The notes: generated by a model not told the origin, from the sequence alone. 64,000 nt of DNA from Pandoraea aquatica (GCF_902459565.1 NZ_CABPSN010000003.1:1-64000), one strand, 5' to 3'. Shown: positions 19,928 to 33,525, counted from the stretch's first letter. Made by a program: numbers and translations.

Positions 19928-21027
19928 CCGAGCGCGCTACCGCGATGCCGGCACCGCAGACGAAGACACGCACGCTACTGGTCATGGCCGGCGGCACGGG
20001 CGGTCACGTCTTCCCGGGGCTCGCGGTCGCCAACTTCCTGCGTGTGCAGGGGTGGCGCGTGGTCTGGCTCGGCAACCCGACCGGTATGGAAGCGACGTTG
20101 GTGCCGAAGTACGACATTCCGATGGAGTTCGTGAAGTTCGGCGGACTGCGCGGCAAGGGGCTGATGACCAAGTTCCTGCTGCCGCTCAATCTGCTGCGCG
20201 CGTTCTGGCAAAGCATCGGTGCGATTCGTCGCGCGAAGCCGAACGTCGTACTCGGCATGGGCGGTTACATCACGTTCCCGGCGGGGATGATGGCATCGCT
20301 GCTGGGGCGTCCGCTGGTGCTGCACGAGCAGAACTCGGTAGCCGGCATGGCGAACAAGGTGCTCGCGCGCGTGGCGGACAAAGTGTTGCTCGCGTTTCCG
20401 GACACGATTCCGGGCGGCGAGTGGGTCGGCAATCCGATTCGCGCCGACTTCGACGAGATGGCCGCGCCGGCCGAGCGCTACAACGCGCGTACCGGACCGC
20501 TGCGCATTCTGGTCGTCGGGGGGAGTCTGGGCGCGACGGTGCTCAACGAGATCGTGCCGAAGGCGCTGGCGAAGCTGCCGCGCGAAGATCGTCCGCAGGT
20601 CACGCATCAGGCGGGCGTCAAACATATTCAGACGTTGCAGGCGAATTACGCCGCAGCGGGGGTGACGGTCGAAGCGCTGCCGTTCATCGACAACATGGTC
20701 GAGGCCTATGCCGGGGCGGATCTGGTGATCTGCCGGGCGGGCGCGATGACGGTGGCCGAAGTGGCGGCGGCGGGCGTGGCGGCATTGTTTGTGCCGTTCC
20801 CGCATGCGGTCGACGACCACCAGACAACGAATGCGCGTTTCCTCGCCGATAAGGGTGCGGCAACGCTGATCGACCAGCGCGAGCTGTCGGTCGAGACCCT
20901 GGCCGAGTGGCTGCGCCGTCAGACGCGCGAATCGCTGCTCGCGATGGGAGAGAAAGCCAGGGCGCTCGCCAAGCCGGACGCCACCGAACAAGTGGCGCGC
21001 GTGTGCGCGGCTCTGGCCAAGGATTGA
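19924..21027 (+). CDS. murG: UDP-GlcNAc transferase MurG
   Basis: A 367-residue GT28 enzyme converting lipid I to lipid II at the inner membrane face. The first glycine loop is [16 protein letters not shown] (about 20-35), the second is [13 protein letters not shown], and the UDP-GlcNAc site is [17 protein letters not shown] start at the ATG overlapping the ftsW stop, preceded by ggggaggcaagg, rather than at an upstream in-frame ATG inside ftsW. Confidence 0.95.
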   Translation: MTERATAMPAPQTKTRTLLVMAGGTGGHVFPGLAVANFLRVQGWRVVWLGNPTGMEATLVPKYDIPMEFVKFGGLRGKGLMTKFLLPLNLLRAFWQSIGAIRRAKPNVVLGMGGYITFPAGMMASLLGRPLVLHEQNSVAGMANKVLARVADKVLLAFPDTIPGGEWVGNPIRADFDEMAAPAERYNARTGPLRILVVGGSLGATVLNEIVPKALAKLPREDRPQVTHQAGVKHIQTLQANYAAAGVTVEALPFIDNMVEAYAGADLVICRAGAMTVAEVAAAGVAALFVPFPHAVDDHQTTNARFLADKGAATLIDQRELSVETLAEWLRRQTRESLLAMGEKARALAKPDATEQVARVCAALAKD

Positions 21028-21028
21028 A

Positions 21029-22438
21029 ATGAAACACATCGTCAAACATATTCACTTCGTCGGCATTGGCGGCTCGGGCATGAGCGGCATTGCCGAGGTG
21101 CTGCTTAACCTGGGGTATCAGGTGAGCGGCTCCGATCTCGGCGACAACGCGGTCACGCAGCGTCTCGCCGGTCTTGGCGCGCGCATCGCTCGCGGTCATG
21201 CTGCCGAACATATCGAAGGGGCCGACGCCATCGTCGTCTCCACCGCCATCACGGCGGATAACCCGGAAGTGCTGGCGGGCCGTGCACGTCAGATTCCGAT
21301 CGTGCCGCGTGCACTGATGCTTGCGGAACTCATGCGTTTGAAGCAGGGCGTCGCCATTGCCGGTACGCACGGCAAGACGACCACGACGAGTCTCGTGGCC
21401 AGCGTGCTGGCGCAGGGCGGGCTCGATCCGACGTTCGTGATCGGCGGCCGTCTGAACAGCGCCGGCGCAAACGCGAAACTCGGTACGGGCGACTTCATCG
21501 TGGTCGAGGCCGACGAATCGGACGCCTCGTTCCTGAATCTGAATCCGGTCATCGAAGTCATCACCAACATCGATGCCGATCACATGGATACGTACGGGCA
21601 CGACTTCGCCCGTCTGAAGCAATCCTTCGTTGCCTTCACGCAGCGTCTGCCGTTCTACGGCATCGCCGTGCTGTGCGTCGACGATCCGAACGTGCGTGAG
21701 ATCCTGCCGTTCGTCTCGAAGCCGATCGTGCGTTATGGCCTGTCGGACGACGCGCAGGTGCGCGCCATCGACGTGCGTGCGGACGGCGGGCAGATGCGCT
21801 TCACCGTGCTGCGCAAGTTCGGCGCGGGCGCGGCGCCGCTCGATATCACGCTCAATCTGCCGGGCGAGCACAACGTGCGTAACGCGCTGGCTGCGATTGC
21901 GATTGCGACGGAACTCGAAGTGCCGGACGCTGCGATTCAACAGGCGCTGGCGGAATTTAACGGCGTGGGCCGACGTTTTCAGCGGTATGGCGAAATCGCG
22001 CTGCCGAAGTCCAGTGGCACCGGCTCGTTCACGCTCATCGACGATTACGGGCATCACCCGGTCGAGATGGCGGCAACGCTGGCGGCGGCGCGCGGTGCGT
22101 TCCCCGGCCGTCGCATTGTGCTGGCGTTCCAGCCGCATCGTTACACGCGCACGCGCGACTGCTTCGAGGACTTCGTGAAAGTGCTCTCGGATGCGGATGC
22201 CGTGGTGCTTGGCGAAGTCTATTCGGCCGGTGAAGCACCCATCGTGGCTGCCGACGGTCGTGCGCTGGCGCGCGCGTTGCGTGTCGCAGGAAAGGTAGAA
22301 CCCGTTTTCGTGGAAGACGTCGCGCAACTGCCCGACGCCATTCTGCAAGTCGCCCGTGCGGGCGACGTCGTGATCACCATGGGTGCCGGCTCCATCGGCG
22401 CGGTGCCCGGCAAGTTGCAAGTTCAGCAAGGAGTTTGA
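21029..22438 (+). CDS. murC: UDP-MurNAc:L-alanine ligase MurC
   Basis: A 469-residue enzyme adding the first amino acid of the stem peptide. N-terminal Rossmann motif [20 protein letters not shown] loop [23 protein letters not shown] and the [11 protein letters not shown] block, and C-terminal DDYGHHPVE with [11 protein letters not shown]. One base separates it from murG and one from ddl. Confidence 0.95.
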   Translation: MKHIVKHIHFVGIGGSGMSGIAEVLLNLGYQVSGSDLGDNAVTQRLAGLGARIARGHAAEHIEGADAIVVSTAITADNPEVLAGRARQIPIVPRALMLAELMRLKQGVAIAGTHGKTTTTSLVASVLAQGGLDPTFVIGGRLNSAGANAKLGTGDFIVVEADESDASFLNLNPVIEVITNIDADHMDTYGHDFARLKQSFVAFTQRLPFYGIAVLCVDDPNVREILPFVSKPIVRYGLSDDAQVRAIDVRADGGQMRFTVLRKFGAGAAPLDITLNLPGEHNVRNALAAIAIATELEVPDAAIQQALAEFNGVGRRFQRYGEIALPKSSGTGSFTLIDDYGHHPVEMAATLAAARGAFPGRRIVLAFQPHRYTRTRDCFEDFVKVLSDADAVVLGEVYSAGEAPIVAADGRALARALRVAGKVEPVFVEDVAQLPDAILQVARAGDVVITMGAGSIGAVPGKLQVQQGV

Positions 22439-22439
22439 C

Positions 22440-23423
22440 GTGAGTGCTTTCGATCCGAAACGTTTCGGCAAGGTTGGCGTCCTGATGGGCGGGCGCTCGG
22501 CCGAGCGTCAGATCTCGCTGATTTCGGGCAATGGTGTGCTCGAAGCGCTGCGCTCGCGCGGCGTCGATGCGCATGCGTTCGATACGGGCATGCACGATCT
22601 CGCAGCGCTTGCGGCGCAGAAGTTCGACCGCGTGTTCATCGCGCTGCATGGCCGTTATGGCGAAGACGGGACGTTGCAAGGCGCGCTCGAACATCTGGGC
22701 ATTCCGTACACCGGCAGTGGCGTGTTGGCTTCCGCGCTGGCGATGGACAAGGAAATGACCAAGCGCATCTGGATCAACGAAGGGCTGCCGACGCCGCGCT
22801 TCACGATGCTGAACGCCGACACCGATTTCGATGCCGTCGCGCGCGATCTCGGCCTGCCGCTCATCGTCAAACCGTCGCGTGAAGGCTCGACCATCGGTCT
22901 GACGAAGGTGACGGAAGCCTCGCAACTGAAGGCGGCGTTCGAGAAGGCTGTGGCGCTCGATCCGGACGTGCTCGCCGAAGAGTTCATCGATGGCGACGAG
23001 CTGACCGTGCCGGTGCTCGGCGTGGGTACGAAGGGCGCGAACGCCGCGCGCTCGCTGCCGGTGATTCGCATCGTCGCGCCGGACGCGAACTACGACTACC
23101 AGAACAAGTACTTCAAGGACGACACGCGCTACGAATGCCCGCCGCCGTTGTCGGTATCCCTGCAAGAGGAAGTGCAGCGCCTCGTGTTGCGCGCCTACCT
23201 CGTGCTCGGCTGCCGTGGCTGGGCCCGTGCCGACGTGATGCTGCGCAAGCGCGATAACAAGCCGTACCTGTTGGAGATCAATACGTCGCCGGGCATGACC
23301 GGTCACTCGCTGGTGCCGATTTCGGCGCGCGCGGCGGGCCTGTCGTACGAAGACCTGGTGGTTGAAATCCTGGCAACTGCGACGCTCGATCTGCATCCGA
23401 ACGCGCAGTGGAAACCCGAGTAA
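22440..23423 (+). CDS. ddl: D-alanine:D-alanine ligase
   Basis: A 327-residue ATP-grasp ligase that makes the D-Ala-D-Ala dipeptide used by MurF. Visible: [15 protein letters not shown] at the N-terminus, the ATP-grasp [28 protein letters not shown], and [15 protein letters not shown] at the C-terminus. I use a GTG start at 22440 with aaggag upstream, one base after the murC stop; an ATG in the same frame at 22383 lies within murC and adds unrelated residues. Confidence 0.95.
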   Translation: MSAFDPKRFGKVGVLMGGRSAERQISLISGNGVLEALRSRGVDAHAFDTGMHDLAALAAQKFDRVFIALHGRYGEDGTLQGALEHLGIPYTGSGVLASALAMDKEMTKRIWINEGLPTPRFTMLNADTDFDAVARDLGLPLIVKPSREGSTIGLTKVTEASQLKAAFEKAVALDPDVLAEEFIDGDELTVPVLGVGTKGANAARSLPVIRIVAPDANYDYQNKYFKDDTRYECPPPLSVSLQEEVQRLVLRAYLVLGCRGWARADVMLRKRDNKPYLLEINTSPGMTGHSLVPISARAAGLSYEDLVVEILATATLDLHPNAQWKPE

Positions 23424-23470
23424 GACATTGAACGCGTTGAAGAACGCCCTGATACGGAAAGCAAATCGCC

Positions 23471-24304
23471 ATGTGGCACAACGTACGCCTGCTCAACGCC
23501 ATTGCGAGTGTGCTCGTCGCGCTCGTCGTGTTGGCGGCGCTCGCGGCGGGCGGTCATTGGCTGATTCAGCGGCCGGTTTTCACGCTCAAGGCGATTCAGA
23601 TCGATGGGGACGTGTCTCACATCAACGGGCCGACCTTGCGGGCGAATGCGGTCTCAAGGCTGAAGGGCAACTTCTTCACGATCGATCTGGACGCCACGCG
23701 CGCGGCGTTCGAAGCGGTGCCCTGGGTGCGTCATGCGAGCGTGCGGCGTGTCTGGCCGGACCAGCTCGCGGTGACGATCGAGGAGTACAAGCCGCTGGCC
23801 ACGTGGAACGACGGCCGTCTGGTGAGTGTGGATGGCGAGTTGTTCGCAGCCAATCTGGCGGAAGCCGAGGACGACGGCAAGTTGCCGGAGTTCGCGGGGC
23901 CGCCGGGCAGCGAGAAGGATGTCACGGCGCGGTACTACGACTTCGTGAAGTGGTTTGCGCCGCTGAATATGAAACCCGAGGCCGTCACGCTGTCGAATCG
24001 CTACGCCTGGGGCGTGCGGCTCGCAGGGGGCGTGCAACTGGCGCTGGGACGGGAGCGAACCCCCGAGACCCTCGCCACGCGCAGCCGACGCTTCGTACAG
24101 GCGTATCCGCAGGTAGCGGCACGCTGGGGAAGTCAGATCGAGTATGCCGATCTGCGGTACCCGAACGGTTTTGCAGTGCGTGCCGCGGGCATGCGTTTCT
24201 TGAGCGAAGAACAGGCCAAGAAGCTTGCCGCGACACCCGTGCAAAAGCGGGATTCGCAGAAGCCGGCAGCGAAACCTGCCGCGCCGGTAAAGCGAAGCCA
24301 GTGA
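23471..24304 (+). CDS. ftsQ: cell division protein FtsQ
   Basis: A 277-residue bitopic division protein. One membrane helix (about residues 9-30), then the POTRA domain starting PVFTLKAIQIDGDVSHI, followed by the beta domain with VRRVWPDQLAVTIEEYKPLATW. Its C-terminus is a short Lys/Pro/Ala-rich tail. It bridges the FtsBL complex to the rest of the divisome. Follows ddl by 47 bases. Confidence 0.94.
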   Translation: MWHNVRLLNAIASVLVALVVLAALAAGGHWLIQRPVFTLKAIQIDGDVSHINGPTLRANAVSRLKGNFFTIDLDATRAAFEAVPWVRHASVRRVWPDQLAVTIEEYKPLATWNDGRLVSVDGELFAANLAEAEDDGKLPEFAGPPGSEKDVTARYYDFVKWFAPLNMKPEAVTLSNRYAWGVRLAGGVQLALGRERTPETLATRSRRFVQAYPQVAARWGSQIEYADLRYPNGFAVRAAGMRFLSEEQAKKLAATPVQKRDSQKPAAKPAAPVKRSQ

Positions 24305-24326
24305 GACTTCAGGACTTACACACGCT

Positions 24327-25559
24327 ATGAGCAAAGATTACAAGGATCTGTTGGTCGCCCTCGATATCGGCACGTCGAAAGTCGTGGCGGTGGTGGCCGA
24401 ACTGCGCCCTGAAGGCCGCTATGAAGTCATCGGCCTCGGCCAGAGTGAATCGCGCGGCCTGAAAAAGGGCGTGGTGGTGAACATCGAGGCCACAGTGCAG
24501 TCCATTCAGCGTGCGCTCGAAGAAGCGGAGCTGATGGCCGACTGCAAGATCACCAACGTGTTCACCGGTATCGCCGGCAGTCACATCCGCAGCTTCAATT
24601 CGAGCGGCATGGTGGCGATCAAGGACAAGGAAGTGACGCAGGCCGACGTGGCACGCGTCATCGAAACGGCCAAGGCGATCAACATCCCGACCGATCAGCA
24701 GGTGCTGCATATCCTCACGCAGGAATTCATCATCGACGGCCAGGAAGATGTGCGCGAGCCGATCGGCATGAGCGGCATCCGTCTCGAAGTGAAGGTGCAT
24801 ATCGTCACCGGCGCGGTGTCGGCTGCACAGAACATCGTGAAGTGCGTGCGCCGTTGCGGCCTCGAAGTGAACGACCTGATTCTGCAACCGCTGGCGTCGA
24901 GCATCTCGGTGCTCACGGAAGACGAGAAGGAACTCGGCGTGGTGCTGATCGACATCGGTGGCGGCACGACCGATATCGCGATCTTCAGCGAAGGGGCGAT
25001 CCGTCACACGGCGGTGATTCCGATTGCCGGCGATCAGATCACGAGCGATATCGCGATGGCCGTTCGCACGCCGACGCCGGACGCGGAAGACATCAAGATT
25101 CAGCACGGCATCGCCAAGCAGTCGCTGGCCGATCCGGACGAAATGATCGAAGTGCCGGGGCTGGGCGAGCGCGGTCCGCGCACGCTCTCGCGTCAGGCGT
25201 TGGCGGCGGTGATCGAGCCGCGTGTCGAAGAGCTGTTCTCGCTGGTGCAGCAAGTGGTGCGCGAGTCGGGTTACGAAGAACTGCTGTCCTCGGGCATCGT
25301 GCTCACCGGCGGCGCGGCCATGATGCCGGGCATGGTCGAGCTGGGTGAGGACATCTTCCTCAAGCCCGTGCGCATCGGCGTGCCGGAATACGCAGGCGGT
25401 CTGGCCGACGTGGTGCGCAGCCCGCGCTACGCCACGGCGATGGGCCTGCTGCTCGAAGGACGTTCCCAACGCATGCGCGGTCGCAAGGTCGCGGTGCAGT
25501 CGGGGCAAGCGAACCAGGTCTGGACGCGGATGCGCGACTGGTTCTTCAGCAATTTTTAA
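24327..25559 (+). CDS. ftsA: cell division protein FtsA
   Basis: A 410-residue actin-like ATPase that tethers FtsZ to the membrane. ATP-binding blocks are ALDIGTSKVVAVVAE (about 11-25), DIGGGTTDIAIF and GIVLTGGAAMMPG; the 1C domain lies between. The C-terminus, MRDWFFSNF, is the usual membrane-targeting amphipathic helix. Located between ftsQ and ftsZ, as expected. Confidence 0.96.
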   Translation: MSKDYKDLLVALDIGTSKVVAVVAELRPEGRYEVIGLGQSESRGLKKGVVVNIEATVQSIQRALEEAELMADCKITNVFTGIAGSHIRSFNSSGMVAIKDKEVTQADVARVIETAKAINIPTDQQVLHILTQEFIIDGQEDVREPIGMSGIRLEVKVHIVTGAVSAAQNIVKCVRRCGLEVNDLILQPLASSISVLTEDEKELGVVLIDIGGGTTDIAIFSEGAIRHTAVIPIAGDQITSDIAMAVRTPTPDAEDIKIQHGIAKQSLADPDEMIEVPGLGERGPRTLSRQALAAVIEPRVEELFSLVQQVVRESGYEELLSSGIVLTGGAAMMPGMVELGEDIFLKPVRIGVPEYAGGLADVVRSPRYATAMGLLLEGRSQRMRGRKVAVQSGQANQVWTRMRDWFFSNF

Positions 25560-25676
25560 GTTGTCTTTTTACAGAGTTTTTGAGGGGTGTGGATTCGGTG
25601 TTGAAAACACGCGCGGCTTACCCGAGCGGCACGTGACCCGCAGTACCGGATCTGCTTTTAATTCACTGGAGGCGCT

Positions 25677-26867
25677 ATGAACTTCGAAATGTTGGAAACG
25701 GAAACCAACGGCACCATCATCAAGGTGGTGGGTGTTGGTGGCGCTGGCGGCAATGCCGTCCAGCACATGATCAACCGTGGTGTGCAAGGCGTGGAATTCA
25801 TCGCCATGAACACCGACGCTCAGGCACTGGGCCGCTCGCAGGCCAGCGTGAACATTCAGCTCGGCAAGACCGGTCTGGGTGCAGGCGCGAAGCCGGAAAT
25901 GGGCCGCTCCGCCGCTGAAGAAGCGCGCGAGCGCGTGGCCGACGCCCTGCGTGGCGCGCACATGGTGTTCATCACCGCCGGTATGGGTGGCGGTACGGGC
26001 ACGGGCGCAGCACCGGTGGTGGCGCAGATCGCCAAGGAAATGGGCATTCTGACTGTCGGCGTGGTGTCCAAGCCGTTCGAGTTCGAAGGCGGCAAGCGTA
26101 TGCGTGTGGCCGAGACGGGCGCGCAGGAACTGGAAGACAACGTCGACTCGCTGATCGTTGTGCTCAATGACAAGCTGTTCGAAGTCATGGGCGACGATGC
26201 CGAGATGGACAAGTGCTTCCAGTGCGCCGACGACGTGCTGCACAACGCCGTGGCCGGCATCGCCGAAATCATCAATGTCGACGGTCTGGTGAACGTCGAC
26301 TTTGAAGACGTGAAGACGGTGATGGGCGAGCAAGGCAAGGCGATGATGGGTACGGCGACGGTTGCCGGTGTCGATCGTGCGCGTCTGGCCGCTGAGCAAG
26401 CCGTGGCAAGCCCGCTGCTCGAAGGCGTGGATCTGTCGGGTGCGCGTGGCGTGCTGGTGAACATCACGGCATCGCGTTCGCTGCGCTTGTCGGAAACGCG
26501 TGAAGTGATGAACACCATCAAGAGCTACGCCGCCGAAGACGCGACCGTGATTTTCGGTACCGTCTACGACGACAAGATGGGCGATGCACTGCGCGTGACC
26601 GTCGTGGCAACCGGCCTGGGCCGTGCTGTTGCGAAGAAGGCCGCTGCACCGATGACGCTGCTCAAGACCGGTACCGACAACATGCCGATCGCGACGGGCC
26701 ACGTGCCGAACGTCGGTCAGGCTGCCGGTACGGACTACGGCGCGCTCGATACGCCGGCCGTGTGGCGCAGCACGCGTGAAACCGCAGCTTCGCACGTCGC
26801 TGCGTTGCAGGAAAAGGGTGTCGACACGTACGACATCCCGGCCTTCCTGCGCAAGCAAGCCGACTGA
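25677..26867 (+). CDS. ftsZ: cell division GTPase FtsZ
   Basis: A 396-residue tubulin homologue that forms the Z-ring. N-terminal GVGGAGGNAVQHMI, tubulin signature GGGTGTG at 104-110, and a short linker ending in the conserved tail DIPAFLRKQAD that binds FtsA and ZapD. The 117-bp gap from ftsA, longer than most in the operon, contains a small hairpin (gtgtt/aacac near 25600-25612) and may hold an additional ftsZ promoter. Ribosome-binding site ggagg upstream. Confidence 0.97.
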   Translation: MNFEMLETETNGTIIKVVGVGGAGGNAVQHMINRGVQGVEFIAMNTDAQALGRSQASVNIQLGKTGLGAGAKPEMGRSAAEEARERVADALRGAHMVFITAGMGGGTGTGAAPVVAQIAKEMGILTVGVVSKPFEFEGGKRMRVAETGAQELEDNVDSLIVVLNDKLFEVMGDDAEMDKCFQCADDVLHNAVAGIAEIINVDGLVNVDFEDVKTVMGEQGKAMMGTATVAGVDRARLAAEQAVASPLLEGVDLSGARGVLVNITASRSLRLSETREVMNTIKSYAAEDATVIFGTVYDDKMGDALRVTVVATGLGRAVAKKAAAPMTLLKTGTDNMPIATGHVPNVGQAAGTDYGALDTPAVWRSTRETAASHVAALQEKGVDTYDIPAFLRKQAD

Positions 26868-27371
26868 CAAGGTTGCGTGCGGGCCGGGTGCCAGTGCCTG
26901 GCGCCGCCGCACCTTGGGAATCGCGAGACCTACGCAGGTCGTCGTGAGGATTCGCCGTCGCTCCGACTACCATGCCCTGTGGCGTGGGGAAGGCGCGCCT
27001 GGGTACGGGTCCGAAGGACGATACGGCAAGGTTGTGATGTGCAGAGATGCCTTGTGGTTGCGACGACCAGAGTCGCAAAAGGTATCGACGCGTCACAGAT
27101 GACGGACGTTACGGGTAAGCGTTCGTGATCCCTGACCCGGTCTCGCGGATCTGTCCCCCCGACCGCTGCGGCTTGCCTCCGTCGCAGTGGCCGGGGTGCC
27201 CCGAAAATGCATGGGCGCGCAGGTCTATGGCCTGACGTCTAAGATGGAAAAAGCCGTTTTCGCCAATACGTCATTTCGTGTCGCGATATAGGCAAGGGAC
27301 AATCCGATGAGGCAACATCCGGAATGTTTGGTAACGAAGCGTTGTGTTTGTGGCACAGCGATGAAGGCGCC
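26868..27371. other. non-coding gap between ftsZ and lpxC
   Basis: About 500 bases with no supportable gene on either strand. Seen: a possible hairpin just after the ftsZ stop (caaggt at 26868-26873 with accttg at 26911-26916), and a second perfect hairpin ttgcgac (27058-27064)/gtcgcaa (27072-27078). Neither is followed by a T-run. Two overlapping open frames (26776-27102, 26877-27128) have no ribosome-binding site or recognisable family. Confidence 0.5.
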
Positions 27372-27375
27372 GATC

Positions 27376-27384
27376 TGATATAAT
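27376..27384 (+). promoter_or_regulatory. extended -10 promoter of lpxC
   Basis: tgatataat: a perfect TATAAT at 27379-27384 preceded by the TGN extension. It lies 42 bases before the lpxC start codon. No good -35 is seen at 17 bases, which is usual for extended -10 promoters. Confidence 0.6.
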
Positions 27385-27426
27385 TCGATCTATGATCCTT
27401 AGCGTCTGATAGTTTTAATAAATAGC

Positions 27427-28341
27427 ATGCTTAAGCAGCGCACTCTCAAATCCATCGCCAAGACAGTCGGCATCGGCTTGCACTCCGGTCGCAAGGTCGA
27501 GTTGTCGCTGCGTCCGGCGCCGCCCGATACGGGCATTGTCTTTTGCCGTACCGATCTGAATCCTCCTGTGGAGATTCCGGCGTCGGCGATGGCGATTGGC
27601 GACACGCGACTTGCGTCGGTGTTGCAGAAGGATGGTGCGCGGGTGTCCACCGTGGAACACCTGATGTCGGCATGCGCAGGGCTGGGCATCGACAATCTGT
27701 ATGTCGACGTCACCGCCGAAGAAATCCCGATCATGGACGGCAGCGCTGCCACGTTCGTCTTCCTGATCCAGTCGGCCGGTATCGAAGAGCAGCCTGCTGC
27801 CAAGAAATTCATCCGTGTGACGAAGCCGGTTGAAATTCGCGAAGGCGATAAGCTCGCCCGACTCGATCCGTACGACGGCTTCAAGCTCAAGTTCACCATC
27901 GACTTCCGTCACCCGGCTGTGGATCGCACCGGTCAGGCGCTCGAGGTCGATTTCGCCGATACGTCCTACGCGAAGGAAATCGCGCGTGCGCGTACGTTCG
28001 GTTTTGCGCATGAAGTCGAAATGCTGCGCGAGCTGGGCCTTGCGCGCGGCGGCAGCATGGACAACGCGATTGTGCTCGACGAGTACCGCATTCTGAACAA
28101 CGACGGGCTGCGCTACGACGACGAATTCGTGAAGCACAAGATGCTCGACGCGATCGGCGATTTGTACGTGATCGGCCACCCGCTGCTGGCGTCGTACACG
28201 GCGTACAAGTCGGGCCACGGGCTGAACAACCAGCTGCTGCGCGAGCTTCTCGCACAGGACGCGTACGAAATCGTCACGTTCGAGCGTGCAGAAGACGCCC
28301 CGCGCGGGTTCCAGTTCGAACCACAGACACAGTTCGCGTAA
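27427..28341 (+). CDS. lpxC: UDP-3-O-acyl-GlcNAc deacetylase LpxC
   Basis: A 304-residue zinc deacetylase, the committed step of lipid A synthesis in the cytoplasm. Zinc and catalytic blocks: [16 protein letters not shown] (first His), and [17 protein letters not shown] with the HxxxD pair and second region of ligands. N-terminal [18 protein letters not shown] is typical. It follows the dcw cluster as in many proteobacteria but has its own promoter, and ends in a bidirectional terminator. Confidence 0.97.
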   Translation: MLKQRTLKSIAKTVGIGLHSGRKVELSLRPAPPDTGIVFCRTDLNPPVEIPASAMAIGDTRLASVLQKDGARVSTVEHLMSACAGLGIDNLYVDVTAEEIPIMDGSAATFVFLIQSAGIEEQPAAKKFIRVTKPVEIREGDKLARLDPYDGFKLKFTIDFRHPAVDRTGQALEVDFADTSYAKEIARARTFGFAHEVEMLRELGLARGGSMDNAIVLDEYRILNNDGLRYDDEFVKHKMLDAIGDLYVIGHPLLASYTAYKSGHGLNNQLLRELLAQDAYEIVTFERAEDAPRGFQFEPQTQFA

Positions 28342-28385
28342 GTCACGCAAACCGTCGTGCTGCACGATGGTGATGTAACAAAAAG

Positions 28386-28414
28386 AAAGCGCCGGTGATC
28401 CGGCGCTTTTTTAT
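28386..28414. terminator. bidirectional terminator between lpxC and dciA
   Basis: aaagcgccgg (28386-28395) pairs with ccggcgcttt (28400-28409) around the loop tgat, flanked by A- and T-runs. Serves lpxC and the convergent DUF721 gene. Confidence 0.9.
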
Positions 28415-28457
28415 TTGACGCGCGAGCAATATCGGCGTTGGCAATTCTGTGGAACGT

Positions 28458-28949
28458 TCAGGGCTTGCGCGTCCCACCGTAAGAGTGGCGTGCAACGAGC
28501 CGTGCAAGCGCGTCGCGCAGCGGAGACGGCTCTAGCGCGTCGCGCAGATCGCGCAGGCTCACAAGCCCTTGACGCGATAGCGTGGCCTCTTTGGGCGGTT
28601 TCTGCGGCTCCGGCGTGGCGATGCTCACGCGGATCTTGATCGAGCGGATGAGCCATCCGCGCGTCGCCAGCCCATCGATCAGCGACGGCGTTTGCTGTCG
28701 CAGACGCGCCGCCAGCGCGTTATTGCTCACCAGGAAGACGAGCGCCCCTTCACGCGGCGGTGCGAGCCGCACACTGCCGCTGAGCGCGGCCGGCAGCAGC
28801 GCGTGAACGTCACGCTCCAGGCGGCCGAGTTGTTCGGCCGCGACCAGCAGCGATCCGGCACCGTCGGATGCGGATAGCAGGTCGGTCAGGGGGCGGGCAA
28901 CGCGGGGTGCTTTGGGTCGTTTCATATGATGAGACAGAAGTCGCCGCAT
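28458..28949 (-). CDS. dciA: DUF721 protein, likely helicase loader DciA
   Basis: About 163 residues from the ATG at 28949 (ggggt upstream), or 155 from a second ATG at 28925. The central part fits DUF721/DciA: an RPLTDLL start, a hydrophobic strand GALVFLVSNNALAARLRQ, then LIRSIKIRVS. DciA is the ancestral loader of the replicative helicase in bacteria lacking DnaC or DnaI. Location between lpxC and secA is a conserved neighbourhood. The C-terminal third (after about residue 110) is Pro/Lys- then Arg/Leu-rich and variable. Confidence 0.75.
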   Translation of the reverse strand: MRRLLSHHMKRPKAPRVARPLTDLLSASDGAGSLLVAAEQLGRLERDVHALLPAALSGSVRLAPPREGALVFLVSNNALAARLRQQTPSLIDGLATRGWLIRSIKIRVSIATPEPQKPPKEATLSRQGLVSLRDLRDALEPSPLRDALARLVARHSYGGTRKP

Positions 28950-29041
28950 ATTTTACCCCGCCATCGGGCGTCGCCTCGTCCCGCCCTCTGAAAGCCCCGG
29001 TTTGTTGACGCTGGGTGCCGTCGAGAGGTGCCACGTCAGCA

Positions 29042-29050
29042 TGCTAGAAT
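29042..29050 (+). promoter_or_regulatory. candidate extended -10 promoter of secA
   Basis: tgctagaat gives TGN followed by TAGAAT (five of six matches), about 180 bases before secA and oriented towards it. The leader between is otherwise featureless; I see no SecM-like coding sequence. Confidence 0.45.
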
Positions 29051-29230
29051 CCATTTTTCAGTACAGGTATCGAACCGGCGTGCAGCCAACGTGCCAAACA
29101 CCGGTGACCCGCAGCGCGCAGACGCTCGGGCGGATCGTTACTCATGGGGCACAACTCCGGGGTGAGGTTTTCCGTCAGACGACAGACTGCGCGATTGCGA
29201 ACGACATTTGCCGCCCTAACCAGTGATCCG

Positions 29231-32041
<2,811 letters not shown>

Positions 32042-32053
32042 GATGTGAACGAT

Positions 32054-32092
32054 CGACGCGGCGCCGACACTTTATCGGCGCCGCGTCGTTTG
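32054..32092 (+). terminator. secA terminator
   Basis: A 14-bp perfect GC-rich stem, cgacgcggcgccga (32054-32067) with tcggcgccgcgtcg (32075-32088), followed by a short tttg. Confidence 0.75.
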
Positions 32093-32239
32093 TAGCGCCG
32101 GTTTTCGAAGCGACTTAGACGATTCAGATTCGCAACGCTTCGCAACCGGCCGCACTGATCAACCGCCGCCCCGGCGGGCTGTCGTGCCGACATCGCCAGG
32201 GCGGGTGCTTGAACCCTTACCTCTCGCGGGCGAACCCCC

Positions 32240-33469
32240 ATGGCCGTCAATTTCCCCTCGATCGAAGCCTCCCAACTGCACGCCGTTCCGGGCGTCGAAC
32301 TGGGCTGGGCCGAAGCCAATATCCGCAAACCGAACCGCAAGGACGTGCTGGTCATGCGACTGGCCGCCGGTAGCACGGTGTCGGGCGTTTTCACGACCAA
32401 CCGCTTCTGCGCTGCGCCGGTCACGGTGTGCAAGGAGCATCTGGCCGCCCATGCGGGCATTCGTGCGCTCGTCGTCAATACGGGTAACGCCAATGCGGGC
32501 ACCGGCGAGCCGGGCATGCTGGCCACGCGCGCCACGTGCGACGCGCTGGCGAAGCTGCTGTCAGTCTCGAGCAACCAGATTCTGCCGTTCTCGACGGGCG
32601 TGATTCTCGAGCCGCTGCCGGTCGACCGTCTGGTCGCCGGTCTGCCGCAGGCCATCGCCAATCTGGCTCCGGCGCACTGGTTCGAAGCTGCACAATCGAT
32701 CATGACGACCGACACGCTGCCGAAGGCGGCCTCGCGCCAGATCGTGATCGACGGTCAAACGATCGTGCTGACGGGCGTGAGCAAGGGCGCGGGCATGATC
32801 AAGCCGAACATGGCGACCATGCTCGGTTTCGTGGGCACGAACGCTCGCGTCGCACAACCGGTGCTCGACGCGCTGGTGAAGTACGTGGCCGACCGCTCGT
32901 TCAACGCCATCACCATCGACGGCGATACGTCCACCAACGATTCGTTCATCGTGGCCGCCACGGGCCAGACCGAGCTGCCGGAAATCGCCAGCACGGACAC
33001 CCCGGCGTTCGCCGCCTTCCGCGACGCGTTGCTGTCGATCTCGCAAGAGCTCGCGCAACTGATCGTGCGCGACGGCGAAGGCGCGACCAAGTTCATCACC
33101 GTGACGGTCGAAGGCGGCCGCGACGTGGCCGAGTGCCGTCAGATCGCGTATGCCATCGGCCATTCGCCGCTGGTGAAGACCGCGTTCTTTGCGTCCGATC
33201 CGAATCTGGGTCGTATTCTGGCCGCCATCGGCTATGCGGGCGTGAACGACCTCGACGTCAGCAAGATCGACCTGTACCTCGACGACGTGCTGGTCGCGCG
33301 CGCCGGTGGCCGCAACGCCGACTATCGCGAAGAAGACGGTCAGCGCGTGATGAAGCAAAGCGAAATTACGGTACGCGTAGTGCTGGGTCGCGGCGACGCG
33401 GCCGCTACGCTGTGGACGTGCGATCTCTCGCACGACTACGTCAGCATCAACGCGGATTACCGCTCCTGA
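32240..33469 (+). CDS. argJ: ornithine acetyltransferase / N-acetylglutamate synthase ArgJ
   Basis: A 409-residue bifunctional enzyme of the cyclic arginine pathway, moving acetyl from N-acetylornithine to glutamate. It is made as a precursor that self-cleaves in [14 protein letters not shown]; the nucleophile is Thr193 after Ala192. Other family blocks: [25 protein letters not shown] and [18 protein letters not shown]. No signal peptide; cytoplasmic. A strong hairpin follows the stop. Confidence 0.96.
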   Translation: MAVNFPSIEASQLHAVPGVELGWAEANIRKPNRKDVLVMRLAAGSTVSGVFTTNRFCAAPVTVCKEHLAAHAGIRALVVNTGNANAGTGEPGMLATRATCDALAKLLSVSSNQILPFSTGVILEPLPVDRLVAGLPQAIANLAPAHWFEAAQSIMTTDTLPKAASRQIVIDGQTIVLTGVSKGAGMIKPNMATMLGFVGTNARVAQPVLDALVKYVADRSFNAITIDGDTSTNDSFIVAATGQTELPEIASTDTPAFAAFRDALLSISQELAQLIVRDGEGATKFITVTVEGGRDVAECRQIAYAIGHSPLVKTAFFASDPNLGRILAAIGYAGVNDLDVSKIDLYLDDVLVARAGGRNADYREEDGQRVMKQSEITVRVVLGRGDAAATLWTCDLSHDYVSINADYRS

Positions 33470-33478
33470 GACCCGACG

Positions 33479-33525
33479 CGACGGCCCTGAAGGTCCAGGC
33501 CTCCCACAGGAGGCGAGGGCCGTCG
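33479..33525 (+). other. nested hairpin after argJ
   Basis: cgacggccct (33479-33488) pairs perfectly with agggccgtcg (33516-33525), and inside it gcctcc (33499-33504) pairs with ggaggc (33509-33514). No T-run follows, so it is a structured 3' element rather than a textbook terminator. Confidence 0.5.

Noticed and set aside
26776-27128. two plus-strand frames across the ftsZ end and gap
   Set aside because: The first overlaps the conserved ftsZ tail, composition is that of a shadow frame, and neither has a start signal.
27351-27366. tggcac before lpxC as a sigma-54 element
   Set aside because: The required TTGCW-type -12 element is missing at the right distance; the TATAAT with TGN extension explains the promoter better.
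28450-28950. plus-strand frames opposite dciA
   Set aside because: Short, overlapping the DUF721 gene and terminator; they are complementary-strand shadows in GC-rich sequence.
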